A DNA stretch of 64,000 nt from JANMDU01 sp031418715 (GCA_031418715.1 JANOJL010000031.1:129221-193220), one strand, 5' to 3'. Shown: positions 44,321-53,496, numbered from the stretch's first letter. Notes: a model not told the origin generated them from the sequence alone. Program-made: numbers and translations.

Positions 44321-45364
44321 TTAACCCACAAAATTCTCAGGAATTTTCGCTTTGCTGCGCGCTTCTGCCGGAGAGATGAGATTGCGTTTGACGAGATCGG
44401 TCAAATTTTGATCCAGCGTTTGCATACCCACGCTGTTACCCGTTTGGATTGACGAATACATCTGCGCGACTTTCGCTTCGCGGATCAAATTGCGGATGGC
44501 GGAAGTGGCCAACATGATTTCGTGGGCCGCCACGCGGCCTGTGCCGTCTTTGGTTTTGCACAGGGTTTGCGAGATCACGGCTTGCAGAGATTCAGCGAGC
44601 ATCGCGCGCACCATTTCTTTTTCATCGGCGGGGAACACGTCAATGATCCGGTCAATGGTTTTGGCAGCGCTGGATGTGTGCAATGTGCCGAAAACCACGT
44701 GGCCGGTCTCAGCAGCCGTCATGGCCAAGCGAATGGTTTCTAAATCACGCATCTCACCCACCAGAATACAGTCGGGATCTTCGCGCAGTGCGGATTTCAA
44801 GGCGGCAGCGAATGAGAGCGTCATCGGGCCTACTTCTCGTTGGTTCACCAAGCATTTTTTAGATTCGTGTACGAATTCAATCGGGTCTTCCACAGTGAGG
44901 ATGTGGCCGTATTCGGTCTCGTTCAGATGATTCACCATCGCGGCGAGCGTGGTGGATTTGCCAGAGCCTGTGGGACCAGTGACGAGCACCATGCCGCGTG
45001 GCTTCAGAGCCAAATCGCCAAAAATTTTCGGCGCGTTGAGTTGCTCGAGCGTCAAGATTTTGGAAGGAATGGTTCGGAACACTGCCGCAGAGCCGCGATT
45101 TTGGTTGAAGGCGTTGACGCGGAAGCGCGCCAAGCCTTCAATCTCAAATGAAAAATCGCATTCCAGAAATTCTTCATATTGCTTACGCTGCGTGTCGTTC
45201 ATGATGTCATACACCATGCTGTGGACGGCTTTGTGGTCGAGCGGATCAACGTTGATACGGCGCACATCACCGTGCACGCGGATCATGGGCGGCAGGCCGG
45301 CGGAGAGGTGAAGGTCAGAGGCTTTGTTTTTGACGCTGAAGGCGAGAAGTTGGGTGATATCCAT
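44321..45364 (-). CDS. pilT: Type IV pilus twitching motility ATPase PilT
   Basis: 347 residues. Retraction motor for type IV pili: PAS-like N-terminus, Walker A GPTGSGKST, Asp box EDPIEFVHES, Walker B ILVGEMRDLETI, His box HVVFGTLHTSSAAKT and the PilT-specific C-terminal AIRNLIRE motif. It diverges from yggS with 53 bp between, a conserved arrangement. Confidence 0.96.
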   Translation of the reverse strand: MDITQLLAFSVKNKASDLHLSAGLPPMIRVHGDVRRINVDPLDHKAVHSMVYDIMNDTQRKQYEEFLECDFSFEIEGLARFRVNAFNQNRGSAAVFRTIPSKILTLEQLNAPKIFGDLALKPRGMVLVTGPTGSGKSTTLAAMVNHLNETEYGHILTVEDPIEFVHESKKCLVNQREVGPMTLSFAAALKSALREDPDCILVGEMRDLETIRLAMTAAETGHVVFGTLHTSSAAKTIDRIIDVFPADEKEMVRAMLAESLQAVISQTLCKTKDGTGRVAAHEIMLATSAIRNLIREAKVAQMYSSIQTGNSVGMQTLDQNLTDLVKRNLISPAEARSKAKIPENFVG

Positions 45365-45417
45365 GATGGTGCAAAATTTGGCTGTTCGGGGTAATCAATT
45401 AAAGCGCTAGGTACATT

Positions 45418-46104
45418 ATGGGCATGATTTCAGACAATTTGAACAGCGTCAAGGCGCAGATTGAACAGGCATGCGCCGAATTTGGTCGCGCAGAGAGCGC
45501 CGTTCACCTTCTGGCAGCGAGCAAAACCTTCTCTGCACAGGCGGTGCGGGAGGCCTATGCAGCAGGGCAACGCGCGTTTGGTGAGAACTACATACAGGAA
45601 GGCGTGGAGAAGACTTTTGCCTTACAAGAGCTTGCTGATATCGAATGGCACATGATCGGCCCGATTCAAAGCAACAAGACGCGACTTGTCGCGGAGCATT
45701 TTCATTGGGTTCACAGCGTCGATCGTTTGAAGATCGCGCAGCGCTTATCCGAGCAACGGCCTGCTGGCATGCCGCCTTTGCAAGTATGTTTGCAGGTGAA
45801 CATCGATGCTGGGATAAATAAGTCGGGCTGCTTGCCATCGGAGGCTTCTGACTTGGCTCAGGCCATCGCTGCATTGCCTCGTTTGCAATTGCGCGGCATC
45901 ATGGTGATTCCCGAACCTGCTCCTAATTTCATAGCTGCTTGCGCAGCATTTATAACGGCGAATGAGCTATTTCTCTCTATAAAACAACACATTCCTAGCT
46001 TTGATACGCTGTCCATGGGCATGAGCGCGGATTTACGAGCTGCGGTGAAAGCCGGCAGTACGATGGTGCGCGTGGGGACGGGGATTTTTGGCTCGCGTGG
46101 TTGA
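45418..46104 (+). CDS. yggS: Pyridoxal phosphate homeostasis protein (YggS/PROSC family)
   Basis: 228 residues, type III PLP-binding barrel. The PLP lysine is in LLAASKT (about residue 36), followed by FGENYIQEG, then HMIGPIQSNK and the phosphate-binding SMGMSADL...GSTMVRVGTGIFG. It keeps free PLP in balance. About 21 residues (169-189) between the last helix and SMGMS are encoded by the dispersed repeat, yet total length is close to that of E. coli YggS. Start ATG 45418 or 45424. Confidence 0.93.
   Translation: MGMISDNLNSVKAQIEQACAEFGRAESAVHLLAASKTFSAQAVREAYAAGQRAFGENYIQEGVEKTFALQELADIEWHMIGPIQSNKTRLVAEHFHWVHSVDRLKIAQRLSEQRPAGMPPLQVCLQVNIDAGINKSGCLPSEASDLAQAIAALPRLQLRGIMVIPEPAPNFIAACAAFITANELFLSIKQHIPSFDTLSMGMSADLRAAVKAGSTMVRVGTGIFGSRG
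45924..45985 (+). repeat. Palindromic repeat copy inside yggS
   Basis: ATTTCATAGCTGC, then TTGCGCAGCATTTATAACGGC, then GAATGAGCTATTTCTCTCTAT. In frame. Only about two residues longer than the E. coli protein across the region, so it replaced rather than merely added sequence. Confidence 0.8.
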
Positions 46105-46217
46105 TTGGCATTCGACTTGATCCTTAGCTTCGACCGTTGCACGCCATCTTGTACACATCAACAAACTGAATGGATCACAACGACCTGCGCGCGCAGATCT
46201 TCAAAGTAACCAACAAG

Positions 46218-46254
46218 CTCTGCCTGAGCGCGGCGTATCCCCGTTCAGGCAGAG
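46218..46254. other. Perfect 10-bp inverted repeat between convergent genes
   Basis: CTCTGCCTGA (46218-46227) and TCAGGCAGAG (46245-46254) are exact complements with a 17-base loop. No T-run follows on either strand, so it is not a classical terminator, though it lies between the convergent yggS and DUF429 genes. Confidence 0.55.
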
Positions 46255-46292
46255 CCGCCCATCTAAAAAAGAAAGCCCAAGAACGAAGAGAT

Positions 46293-47138
46293 TTAAACAC
46301 TCACAATCCACCCCTCAAGCGCATCAAACCTAGGCAACCCATAGTTCCTCTTCCCGGCCAAATGCTGCCCATAAGCCCAATGCGCTTGAAGCATGCAAAT
46401 CACGGCATCCAAACTGTCTCCACTGGCATCGTCTACAAGTTGCTCGCGCTGAGCATGAGAGAGCTTTAAGCGTACTTTCAGCTGAGTGTGGCCATTCTCT
46501 AAAGCCGTGAGAATGTCTTTGCGTGCAATCAAACGGTCAGGGGTTTGCTTGGCTTTGTCATCGCTCTTGTAGCTGCGTGAAGCAATGATTTCGCGTGCTA
46601 GGAAGCCGGGATAGGCTTCCAGAGCTACTTTGCCTAAATGACCTTTGTGCAGCCCCGGAAAGTGACAACCCGCATCAATCAAGCGCGGCACACCTGCATG
46701 CAGCATGTAAGCCACAGGCGGGTTCACCCACTTCATGCTCGGGCTGCTGCCCGCAGGCAAATCAGCAGCGCGATGCGCAAATTTCCCGCCTACTGGCCGC
46801 GCATCGCAAAAGCCTTTGAAGGCGGCGCGAATCTGCTCGCGCGAGAGGCTGGCGTAATGCTGCATACAAGCCAGCCAATCGGTTGGCCACTGCAAAGTTT
46901 CGACCAGCTCGCGCGGCAAACCAAACGGCAAATCAAAGCCACCGACCCATTGGCGATCTGATTTCAGCCATTCACCAAAGGCATCGAGGGATTCAAAGCG
47001 CTCTAATCTTGATAGCACACTGCGCAATGAATATAAGGGCGATGGGCTACTTTCTCTTGAAATTTCCTCACTCAAGGCCACCACAATTGGTTTGCGCTTG
47101 GAAGGACTGGAGGAGAAATCACAACCGATGATCTGCAT
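46293..47138 (-). CDS. DUF429 domain protein
   Basis: 281 residues. It begins MQIIGCDFSSSPSKRKP, the typical start of DUF429 proteins, which have an RNase-H-like core with acidic residues at the first strand (Asp7) and in GGFDLPFG. A late DSLDAVICMLQAHWA carries the remaining conserved acidic residues. No function is established for the family. Codons about 27-45 are encoded by a copy of the dispersed repeat, adding some 15 residues to a loop before the helix ERFESLDAFGEWL. Confidence 0.8.
   Translation of the reverse strand: MQIIGCDFSSSPSKRKPIVVALSEEISRESSPSPLYSLRSVLSRLERFESLDAFGEWLKSDRQWVGGFDLPFGLPRELVETLQWPTDWLACMQHYASLSREQIRAAFKGFCDARPVGGKFAHRAADLPAGSSPSMKWVNPPVAYMLHAGVPRLIDAGCHFPGLHKGHLGKVALEAYPGFLAREIIASRSYKSDDKAKQTPDRLIARKDILTALENGHTQLKVRLKLSHAQREQLVDDASGDSLDAVICMLQAHWAYGQHLAGKRNYGLPRFDALEGWIVSV
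47003..47058 (-). repeat. Palindromic repeat copy inside the DUF429 gene
   Basis: Plus-strand order: TAATCTTGATAGCACAC, then TGCGCAATGAATATAAGGGC, then GATGGGCTACTTTCTCTTGA. In frame on the minus strand. Confidence 0.75.
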
Positions 47139-47353
47139 ATCATGTGATGGTAGCGTATGCAGAATGACCTCAAATCATGCGGTATTGGCAAGTGCACAGT
47201 TGTCGTCACGAGAAACAACATACTGCTTTCCGCTGGGGTGGCAGAGTTCACTTGCTCCAATTCGCAATCCCTCATGTCAGGGGGTGGTCTGAAGAAAACG
47301 GCGATCAGCAAAAAACCTCGCTTCTTCGTCTGTCCTTGACGCAAAATCTTAGG

Positions 47354-48968
47354 ATGGTGCTCAGACTCTGGATTCTTGGATGGTTGTTCTGCCTTGCATC
47401 AAGCGCAACTTTCATGGGTGTAAACGGATTCACCTCCCACTGCCTTTGAGGCTGGCCTGACCCCTTTGCCTAGCGAATGGAGCGTAATGCGGCCAGAGCA
47501 TGATGGGCGCGCATGGTATCGCATCCGCTTTGACTCGACACCGACTGACTTGACCGCTGTGCTGATTGAGCGCGCCTGCACGAATGCACACATCTGGCTC
47601 AATGGCAGCCTGATCAGCTCAAACGGAACGCTGCGAGAACCGATCACCCGCCATTGCTATCACCCGTATTGGGTGGCATTGCCAGGGCAGTTGCTGAAAA
47701 GCGAAGGCAATGTGCTGGATATTCAAGTGGCGGGCTATGCTTTTGCCCACGTCGCCGCTCGCCAGCGCCATGCAGGGCTGTCGCAGATATGGATTGGCCC
47801 GCAGCAAGAGCTGAGGGATCGCGATGACAGCCAATATTTTTGGAATATCACGATTGCGCAAATCATAGGTGTTTCGCTGGCGGTGTTTGGCATGGTGATG
47901 CTGATGCTGGTGCTATTTGCATTGCGCAAACAAGATCGGTACTTCCTTTATTTTGGCTTGACGATGATCGGCTGGGCATTGCTGGGCATACGTCTGTATT
48001 GGGTGCATATGCCCGTGCCGGGTTGGGCCAGTGAGGTATTGATCGTCAGCTTGTTTCCACCCGTCGTGGCGTGTGCGATTCAGTTTTTGATGCATTATGT
48101 GCGTCAGCCCAACAGCATCGTGACGCGCTTGTTGATGCTTCAAGCACTTGCTGTTGCCGTCATCTTGCTGCTGATGGGCGTCGATTGGATTTTCAAGCTG
48201 GGCAGCATCGTGTTTACTTTGTTGGCTTTGGAGTTCATTGCCGCCTTGATCTATGCAGGTTGGCATGCTTGGCGGCTCATGCGAACGGATTTTTGGGTGA
48301 TCGGAAGTGCCTTGCTGGGCGCTATCACTCACTCGCAGTGAACGAATGACACAAGAGCTGGAGCAGCGCGTGGCTGAGAAAGGGCGTGAAATCCAAGACA
48401 GCTATGAACAAATCAGTCTGTTGCGTGCCAATCAAGCCGCCCAACTAGAGCGCCACCGCATCGCTGCCGATCTGCATGACGATTTGGGTGCCAAACTGCT
48501 CACCATCATCCACAGCGAGAGCGCCCAATTGCACCAAGAAGGTCGTCCCAGTGCAGCCAACATGGCTCGCCAGGCTTTGGATGAAATGCGCTTGTCGGTG
48601 CGTGGCCTCACTGCGCAAGCCATGCCGACACACCGCCTGAGCAATTGAGCTTGGGCGCACGCACGCAGGTACAACTCACGCGCATATTGCGCGAAGCGCT
48701 GTCAAATGTGATTCGCCACGCCAACGCGCAGCATTGCGAAATACATATCCTGATCGATGCCAGCATGATCGAGCTGCGTATTGATGACGATGGCCGTGGT
48801 TTGCCAGATCCAGCGCAGGCAGCACGGGGGCATGGTTTGAACAATATTGAGCGTCGCGTACGCAACTTAGGCGGACAACATCAATATGGCCGTAGCGCCT
48901 TGGGCGGGGCGAGTGTCAAAGTGTGCGTGCCGCTGGGCAACGATTCGAAACCCATACCTTTGCAATAG
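47354..48968 (+). pseudogene. Broken membrane sensor histidine kinase (HisKA_3 type)
   Basis: Three reading-frame blocks together make one kinase. Block 1 (47354-47449) encodes a signal peptide MVLRLWILGWLFCLAS. After a frame change, block 2 (about 47450-48341) has a 7TMR-DISM-like extracellular domain (WYRIRFDSTP...HIWLNG) and about seven membrane helices. After another frame change, block 3 (about 48320-48648) has the dimerisation box ERHRIAADLHDDLG with the phospho-histidine. A stretch before the ATPase domain is missing, and block 4 (48645-48968) has LREALSNVIRHA and DDGRGLPDP. The order is complete but the gene cannot give one protein. Confidence 0.75.
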
Positions 48969-48977
48969 GAGCACTTG

Positions 48978-49637
48978 ATGCAAAACGTCTTGATCGTTGA
49001 AGATATGCCCGAAATTCGGTATTGGCTTGGCCAAACGGCGCAGCAAGCGTTTCCACAGCTGAAGATCTGCGCGGTGAGCCACGTGCGAGAGGCTTTGAGT
49101 CAGATCAAAGCGCAAACATTTGATTTGGCATTGGTCGATTTGAGCTTGCCGGATGGTGATGGCGTGCAGGTGCTTCTTGCGCTGCGTGAGCAGCAGTCTA
49201 GCGCACTTAGTGTTGTCGTGACTATCCATGACGACGACGAACATCTCTTCCCTGCGCTCCAAGCGGGCGCTTTTGGCTATTTGCTCAAAGACCAGCCGCA
49301 GGAGTTGCTCGTGGCGCAGCTCTTGCGCATCACACAAGGCGAGCCACCACTTTCGCCTGCGATCGCGCGGCGCGTATTGGGATATTTCGCGCAAGCGCAA
49401 ACCCGGCGTGCGCAAAGTATGCAAGCACTGGAAGGGCAGATTGCTCTATTCAGCCGAGAAGACGATGTGCTGCTGCGCGTCTCTAAGGGCTTCACCTTGC
49501 CGGAGATTGCTAGCCAGCTCGGTATATCGCGGCATACGGTGGCCGACCACGTCAAGCAGATTTATCGCAAGCTCGGCGTCTCTTCACGGGCTGAAGCCGC
49601 CCTAGAAGCCATGCGACGCGGCATGATCCGGTCTTGA
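48978..49637 (+). CDS. NarL/FixJ-type response regulator
   Basis: 219 residues from ATG 48978 with AGGAG seven bases upstream. Receiver domain with Glu8-Asp9, phosphoacceptor Asp54 in VDLSLPDG and Lys102; LuxR-type HTH at the C-terminus (LPEIASQLGISRHTVADHVKQIYRKLGV). It follows the broken sensor kinase and would have been its partner. The gene itself is intact, so it may now be an orphan regulator. Confidence 0.92.
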   Translation: MQNVLIVEDMPEIRYWLGQTAQQAFPQLKICAVSHVREALSQIKAQTFDLALVDLSLPDGDGVQVLLALREQQSSALSVVVTIHDDDEHLFPALQAGAFGYLLKDQPQELLVAQLLRITQGEPPLSPAIARRVLGYFAQAQTRRAQSMQALEGQIALFSREDDVLLRVSKGFTLPEIASQLGISRHTVADHVKQIYRKLGVSSRAEAALEAMRRGMIRS

Positions 49638-49667
49638 TAGTGCACAAGAAGTGTCAGCTGATCCGCA

Positions 49668-50549
49668 TCAACCCAAGGCAAGTGCCATCACACCCGCTGC
49701 AATGCAGCAAGCACCCAAAATCCGCAACCCGCGATCACTCTCGCCGAGCAATTGACCGCCAATCAAAGCGGCAAACAGCATACTCACCTCCCGCGCAGGC
49801 GCCACATGGCTCACAGGTGCGATCTTTATCGCATAGAGCACGAGCACATAGGCAATTGGGCTAAAAATGCCCACAACAGCGGCGTATTTCCATTGCAACT
49901 TCCAAAGTCGCTTGGCCTCTGGCACATCGCGCAACACAGCCACTGAGCTATACGGCATGCGCAGCACATTGCACCAGTAGTCAAACAATATCGGCGAGAT
50001 CGCCAGCACCTTCACCGCCCAAGCATCCAGGATGGTGTAGCAAGCGATCAGAGTACCGGTGAGTGCGCCCCAGAAGATACCCGTCTTGATGCGTTCACGC
50101 TTGGTGGGATCGTGCGCTGCGCGAAAGAGGGCGGGGCCACCCGCTACCAAAAATACACCAATCACCACGCCTGCAATGCCTAGCGCACCAAATGCCGAGA
50201 GCTGCTCGCCAAACACTATGACCGCTACACCGGATGAGAGCAAAGGCCCACTGCCTCGTGCCACTGGATACACCACTGTTAAATCACTCTTACGATAACC
50301 CGTGAGCAGGCAAATGAAATACAGCCAATGCACAAAGCCGCTCACGGCCATCGCCGTCCACTCCACCCAGCCCCAAGTGGGCACCACTTTCCAGCCCAGC
50401 CAAATACACAGTGGCGACCAGACGACAAACATGATCACCGCTGAGAAAAATGTGAAGCGTACATCGCCGCCAGCCTTCTTGGCGGCGATATTCCACAGCG
50501 CGTGAATCAGCGCACCAGTGAGCACCAGAAACAAGGCGGCTAAGGGCAT
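49668..50549 (-). CDS. EamA-type drug/metabolite (DMT) transporter
   Basis: 293 residues with about ten hydrophobic segments in two EamA halves (about 5-140 and 150-290). Motifs include ALIHALWNIAAKKAGGD at the start and PVARGSGPLLSSGVAVIVFGEQ closing the first half. The substrate cannot be assigned. Last gene of the folE-BLUF-rhodanese operon, 12 bp after the rhodanese gene. Confidence 0.85.
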   Translation of the reverse strand: MPLAALFLVLTGALIHALWNIAAKKAGGDVRFTFFSAVIMFVVWSPLCIWLGWKVVPTWGWVEWTAMAVSGFVHWLYFICLLTGYRKSDLTVVYPVARGSGPLLSSGVAVIVFGEQLSAFGALGIAGVVIGVFLVAGGPALFRAAHDPTKRERIKTGIFWGALTGTLIACYTILDAWAVKVLAISPILFDYWCNVLRMPYSSVAVLRDVPEAKRLWKLQWKYAAVVGIFSPIAYVLVLYAIKIAPVSHVAPAREVSMLFAALIGGQLLGESDRGLRILGACCIAAGVMALALG

Positions 50550-50561
50550 CGCATCAGCATC

Positions 50562-50990
50562 TTAGGGCTTGGGTGGAACGACCATCGGCCAGCCGCGTTT
50601 GGCCCAGTCGCTCATGCCCCCATGCACAAAGCGCAGATGCGCGTAAGTCTGCTCACCCAGCTGCCTGCGCAGCGCGCGCAGCGTGGCGCTGGAGCGATTT
50701 TGTGTGCGACAGATCAGCAGCACGGGCTTGGCAGGATCAAGAGGAATTTCGCGCACGCGCTGGGACAGTTGACTCATGGGCAAGAGCTTCGCGCCAGCAG
50801 CCACGCCAGAGGCATGCTCTTCACTCTCGCGGATATCAATAAGCACGGCCGCGCCTGCTTCATGCAAGCGGCGAGCTTCTTCCAAAGTGACTTGCTCATT
50901 GGCAGTGCCAGTTTGTGCGAATGCGAGCGCCCAAGCAAAAGGGCTGCAAAGAGCAGCCCCGTATGCTAACCAAGACCGCCTTTGCATCAA
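50562..50990 (-). CDS. Exported single-domain rhodanese
   Basis: 142 residues. Signal peptide 1-25 (ending LAFAQ), then one rhodanese domain with LIDIRESEEHASG and the active-site loop CRTQNRS (Cys94), ending GGMSDWAKRGWPM. Probably a periplasmic sulfurtransferase or thiol carrier. Its start overlaps the BLUF gene stop by four bases (50987-50990), so the pair is translationally coupled. Confidence 0.9.
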   Translation of the reverse strand: MMQRRSWLAYGAALCSPFAWALAFAQTGTANEQVTLEEARRLHEAGAAVLIDIRESEEHASGVAAGAKLLPMSQLSQRVREIPLDPAKPVLLICRTQNRSSATLRALRRQLGEQTYAHLRFVHGGMSDWAKRGWPMVVPPKP

Positions 50991-51412
50991 GCACGCCCGA
51001 TGATGCTGGCCGTGGCCATCAGTTCTTCTAGCAAGGCCAGTGATACCTTTCCACTTACCGAGTAAGGATCGAGCTCAGGGCTTTCAGAATACTTGAGCAC
51101 GATCGAGGTGTTGAGTTTGGCTAGGTTGACCTGACCCATCGTCCAACCGCCGAAACGGCGCTCTGTGATTTCTTCAAAATCAAGCAACACCACATCTTTG
51201 TGGCGCTTGTCTTTGCAAATGTGGTTGTACAACTCGCTCACTTGGCCTCTGCCGCCCTCGATGGCTTGCAAGAAGATGCCCGCGCCGTAGCACAAGATAC
51301 CGGTGATGCCCAGCGCAGGATTGTGTTTGCGCGAATCAGACAAGATGCCGTCAATCACTTCGGGCTTGGAGGGGTCAGCCAAGCGGCTGACATACAGGAG
51401 ACGAACCAACAT
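50987..51412 (-). CDS. BLUF-domain blue-light photoreceptor
   Basis: 141 residues, a single BLUF domain that binds FAD. The photocycle residues are at the same spacing as in AppA: Tyr7 (LLYVS), Asn31, Gln49 (FLQAIEG), Trp90 and Met92 (GGWTMG), so it should be photoactive. Residues 100-141 are the short C-terminal helices usual in stand-alone BLUF proteins. No output domain is attached, so it must act on a partner. It lies 21 bp after folE. Confidence 0.93.
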   Translation of the reverse strand: MLVRLLYVSRLADPSKPEVIDGILSDSRKHNPALGITGILCYGAGIFLQAIEGGRGQVSELYNHICKDKRHKDVVLLDFEEITERRFGGWTMGQVNLAKLNTSIVLKYSESPELDPYSVSGKVSLALLEELMATASIIGRA

Positions 51413-51433
51413 GATGTTTACCTTATTATTTCT

Positions 51434-52165
51434 TTATTTACCAGAAGGATCGCGCGGAATCAGCGAGAGGAATTCGCGGCGCAGATTCGCATCTTTCAAG
51501 AAGCAGCCACGCATCACCGAATTGATCATGCGAGAATCCATGTCTTTTACGCCGCGCCACGACATGCAGTAATGCGTTGCCTCCATCACGATGGCCATGC
51601 CATCGGGTTGGGTTTTTTGTTGAATCAAATCAGCCAGTTGCACCACGGCTTCTTCTTGAATCTGTGGGCGATTCATGATCCATTCGGCCATGCGAGCGTA
51701 TTTAGACAAACCGATCACATTGGTGTGCTCGTTGGGCATCACGCCAATCCACACCTTGCCAATCACCGGGCAAAAATGGTGGCTGCAGGCGCTGCGCACA
51801 GTGATGGGGCCGACGATCATCAGCTCGTTCAAATGCTCGGCGTTGGGGAATTCGGTCACTTCCGGGCCCGTCACATAGCGGCCTTTGAAGACTTCGTTCA
51901 AATACATCTTGGCCACGCGGCGAGCGGTGTTGCCGGTGTTGTGATCGTTCACAGTGTCGATCACCAAGCTCTCGAGCACGCCTTGCATCTTGATCTCGAC
52001 TTCATCAAGCAACGCGGCTAGATCGCCTGGCTGGATGAATTCGGCAATGTTGTCATTCGCGTGAAAGCGTTTTTTAGCGGCTTTCACGCGTTCACGGATT
52101 TTGACAGACATGGGGACGCCTTCCGCGCTCACATCTGTTTTTGGGGTGGATGGTTCTGTTTTCAT
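51434..52165 (-). CDS. folE: GTP cyclohydrolase I
   Basis: 243 residues from ATG 52165, chosen because AGGA stands five bases before it (an ATG at 52171 lies inside that site). FolE converts GTP to dihydroneopterin triphosphate, the first step of folate synthesis. Zinc and catalytic residues are in ACSHHFCPVIGK and in the later ATHYCMSWRGVKD. The N-terminal 30 residues are a variable extension. First gene of a four-gene operon with the BLUF, rhodanese and EamA genes. Confidence 0.95.
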   Translation of the reverse strand: MKTEPSTPKTDVSAEGVPMSVKIRERVKAAKKRFHANDNIAEFIQPGDLAALLDEVEIKMQGVLESLVIDTVNDHNTGNTARRVAKMYLNEVFKGRYVTGPEVTEFPNAEHLNELMIVGPITVRSACSHHFCPVIGKVWIGVMPNEHTNVIGLSKYARMAEWIMNRPQIQEEAVVQLADLIQQKTQPDGMAIVMEATHYCMSWRGVKDMDSRMINSVMRGCFLKDANLRREFLSLIPRDPSGK

Positions 52166-52189
52166 AAGCATCCTAAATGATAGCGCATC

Positions 52190-52256
52190 TAAATTTTTAG
52201 GGTTTTTGGTACTTTACCGTTATAGAACGTGCATAAGTTGCTATCATTTCAATAGC
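52190..52256 (+). repeat. Palindromic repeat upstream of folE, containing the stop codon of the next gene
   Basis: AAATTTTTAGGGTTTTTGG, then ACCGTTATAGAACGTGC and TTGCTATCATTTCAATAGCG. The stop codon (52249-52251, minus strand) of the cardiolipin-synthase-like gene lies inside the small palindrome. Confidence 0.85.
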
Positions 52257-53496
52257 GTCGACCAGTGATTGACAACATCAACCGCATCAAACCAAACGCC
52301 ACACGATCCAAAATGCGCTGTAGCAGGGGTCGATTGGTAAATTCTTCTAAGTCCACTCTTCTGCCGCCTTGCGTCATGCCTAGCAAGAGCTGCGCACGCA
52401 AACCAAGTGCAAACTGGGTGTCAAGCACCACCACATTCGCTTCGCGAGCGAGCAGCAAGCTCAAGGGATCGAGGTTGGATGAACCCACTGTCGCCCAAGC
52501 CCTCGGGGAGTCTGCATCCACCACAGCTACTTTGGCATGCAAAAAGCTCACGGCATATTCATGAATCTCAATGTCTGCTTTGAGTAAAACTTCATACACG
52601 GGACGCGCCGCATGGTATTGCATGAAATACTCATACCGCCCTTGCAGCAGGAGTTTGACCTTCACGCCGCGCTGGGCTGCATTGAGCAAGGCGCGGCGTA
52701 ATTTTCCGCCAGGCAAAAAATAAGCATTGGCGATGATGATCTCTTGCCGCGCTTCGCCAATGGCTTTGAGATAGGATTTTTCGATGCGCTTTCGGTTGCG
52801 CACATTGTCTCTCAGCAGCAGTGCGGCTCTGGCGAGCGCATCATCAGCATGCACAAAAGAGCTCATGATGGATGCTTGATTTTTCGATGCGATTTTTAAT
52901 TCCCGTGAGCGGTTCCAGCTGTCCAGTGCCGCTTGCAGTTCGCGTTGCTTGAGTTGGCGATACACGCGCTGGCGAAGCCAGAGGCTTTGTGTCGCGCTAT
53001 AAATATCTTGCACCAAAGGGCCTTGAACGCGCACGGCAAAATCAAATCGCGGCAGCGAGAGCGCACCGTGATTGGGATCGTGATGGTCATCCAAAATATT
53101 GATGCCACCGCAAAAACCCACCGCCTGATCCGTGCCCCCATCGACCACGCAAAGCTTGCGATGCAACCTGCGCCAGCGGCTCGGAATCAGCAAGCCCAGT
53201 TTGCCCAGGGGGTTATAAACATGCCATTGCACGCCGGCTTGATTGAAGCGATGGATCCAGTCTGTAGGCAGATGCTCCGTTCCCGCGCCGTCTACCAGCA
53301 GATGCACGCGCACGCCTCGCTCGGCAGTGCGAATCAGGCTTTCCGCTACGCGTTGGCTGTTGGCAGAAAAGTCAAAAATGTAGGTCTCCAGCCGAACTTC
53401 AACCAGCGCCGCATCCATCGCTAGCGCAAGTTCCGCGAAATACTGCGCACTGCCTTGCAGCAAGCGAATCTGGTGACCGTCTTTGAACTGCGGCAT
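52249..53496 (-). CDS. Cardiolipin synthase / phospholipase D family protein (ClsB-like)
   Basis: 415 residues with two HKD motifs: HRKLCVVDGG (about 112-121, followed by FCGGIN) and HAKVAVVDAD (about 319-328, followed by VGSSNLDP). These mark a PLD-type phosphatidyl transferase acting at the inner membrane, most like ClsB. It has one weak C-terminal hydrophobic stretch and no N-terminal membrane anchors. It shares a base with the end of the upstream EEP gene, the common pairing for clsB. Its stop codon lies in a dispersed repeat. Confidence 0.9.
   Translation of the reverse strand: MPQFKDGHQIRLLQGSAQYFAELALAMDAALVEVRLETYIFDFSANSQRVAESLIRTAERGVRVHLLVDGAGTEHLPTDWIHRFNQAGVQWHVYNPLGKLGLLIPSRWRRLHRKLCVVDGGTDQAVGFCGGINILDDHHDPNHGALSLPRFDFAVRVQGPLVQDIYSATQSLWLRQRVYRQLKQRELQAALDSWNRSRELKIASKNQASIMSSFVHADDALARAALLLRDNVRNRKRIEKSYLKAIGEARQEIIIANAYFLPGGKLRRALLNAAQRGVKVKLLLQGRYEYFMQYHAARPVYEVLLKADIEIHEYAVSFLHAKVAVVDADSPRAWATVGSSNLDPLSLLLAREANVVVLDTQFALGLRAQLLLGMTQGGRRVDLEEFTNRPLLQRILDRVAFGLMRLMLSITGRRY

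Noticed and set aside
46218..46254. Rho-independent terminator between yggS and DUF429 genes
   Set aside because: The stem is perfect, but no T-run follows in either direction; listed as an inverted repeat only.
46170..46469. Open frame beginning MDHNDLRAQIFKVTN in the gap after yggS
   Set aside because: It runs into the antisense of the DUF429 gene and only its first residues look protein-like; no ribosome-binding site or family match could be supported.
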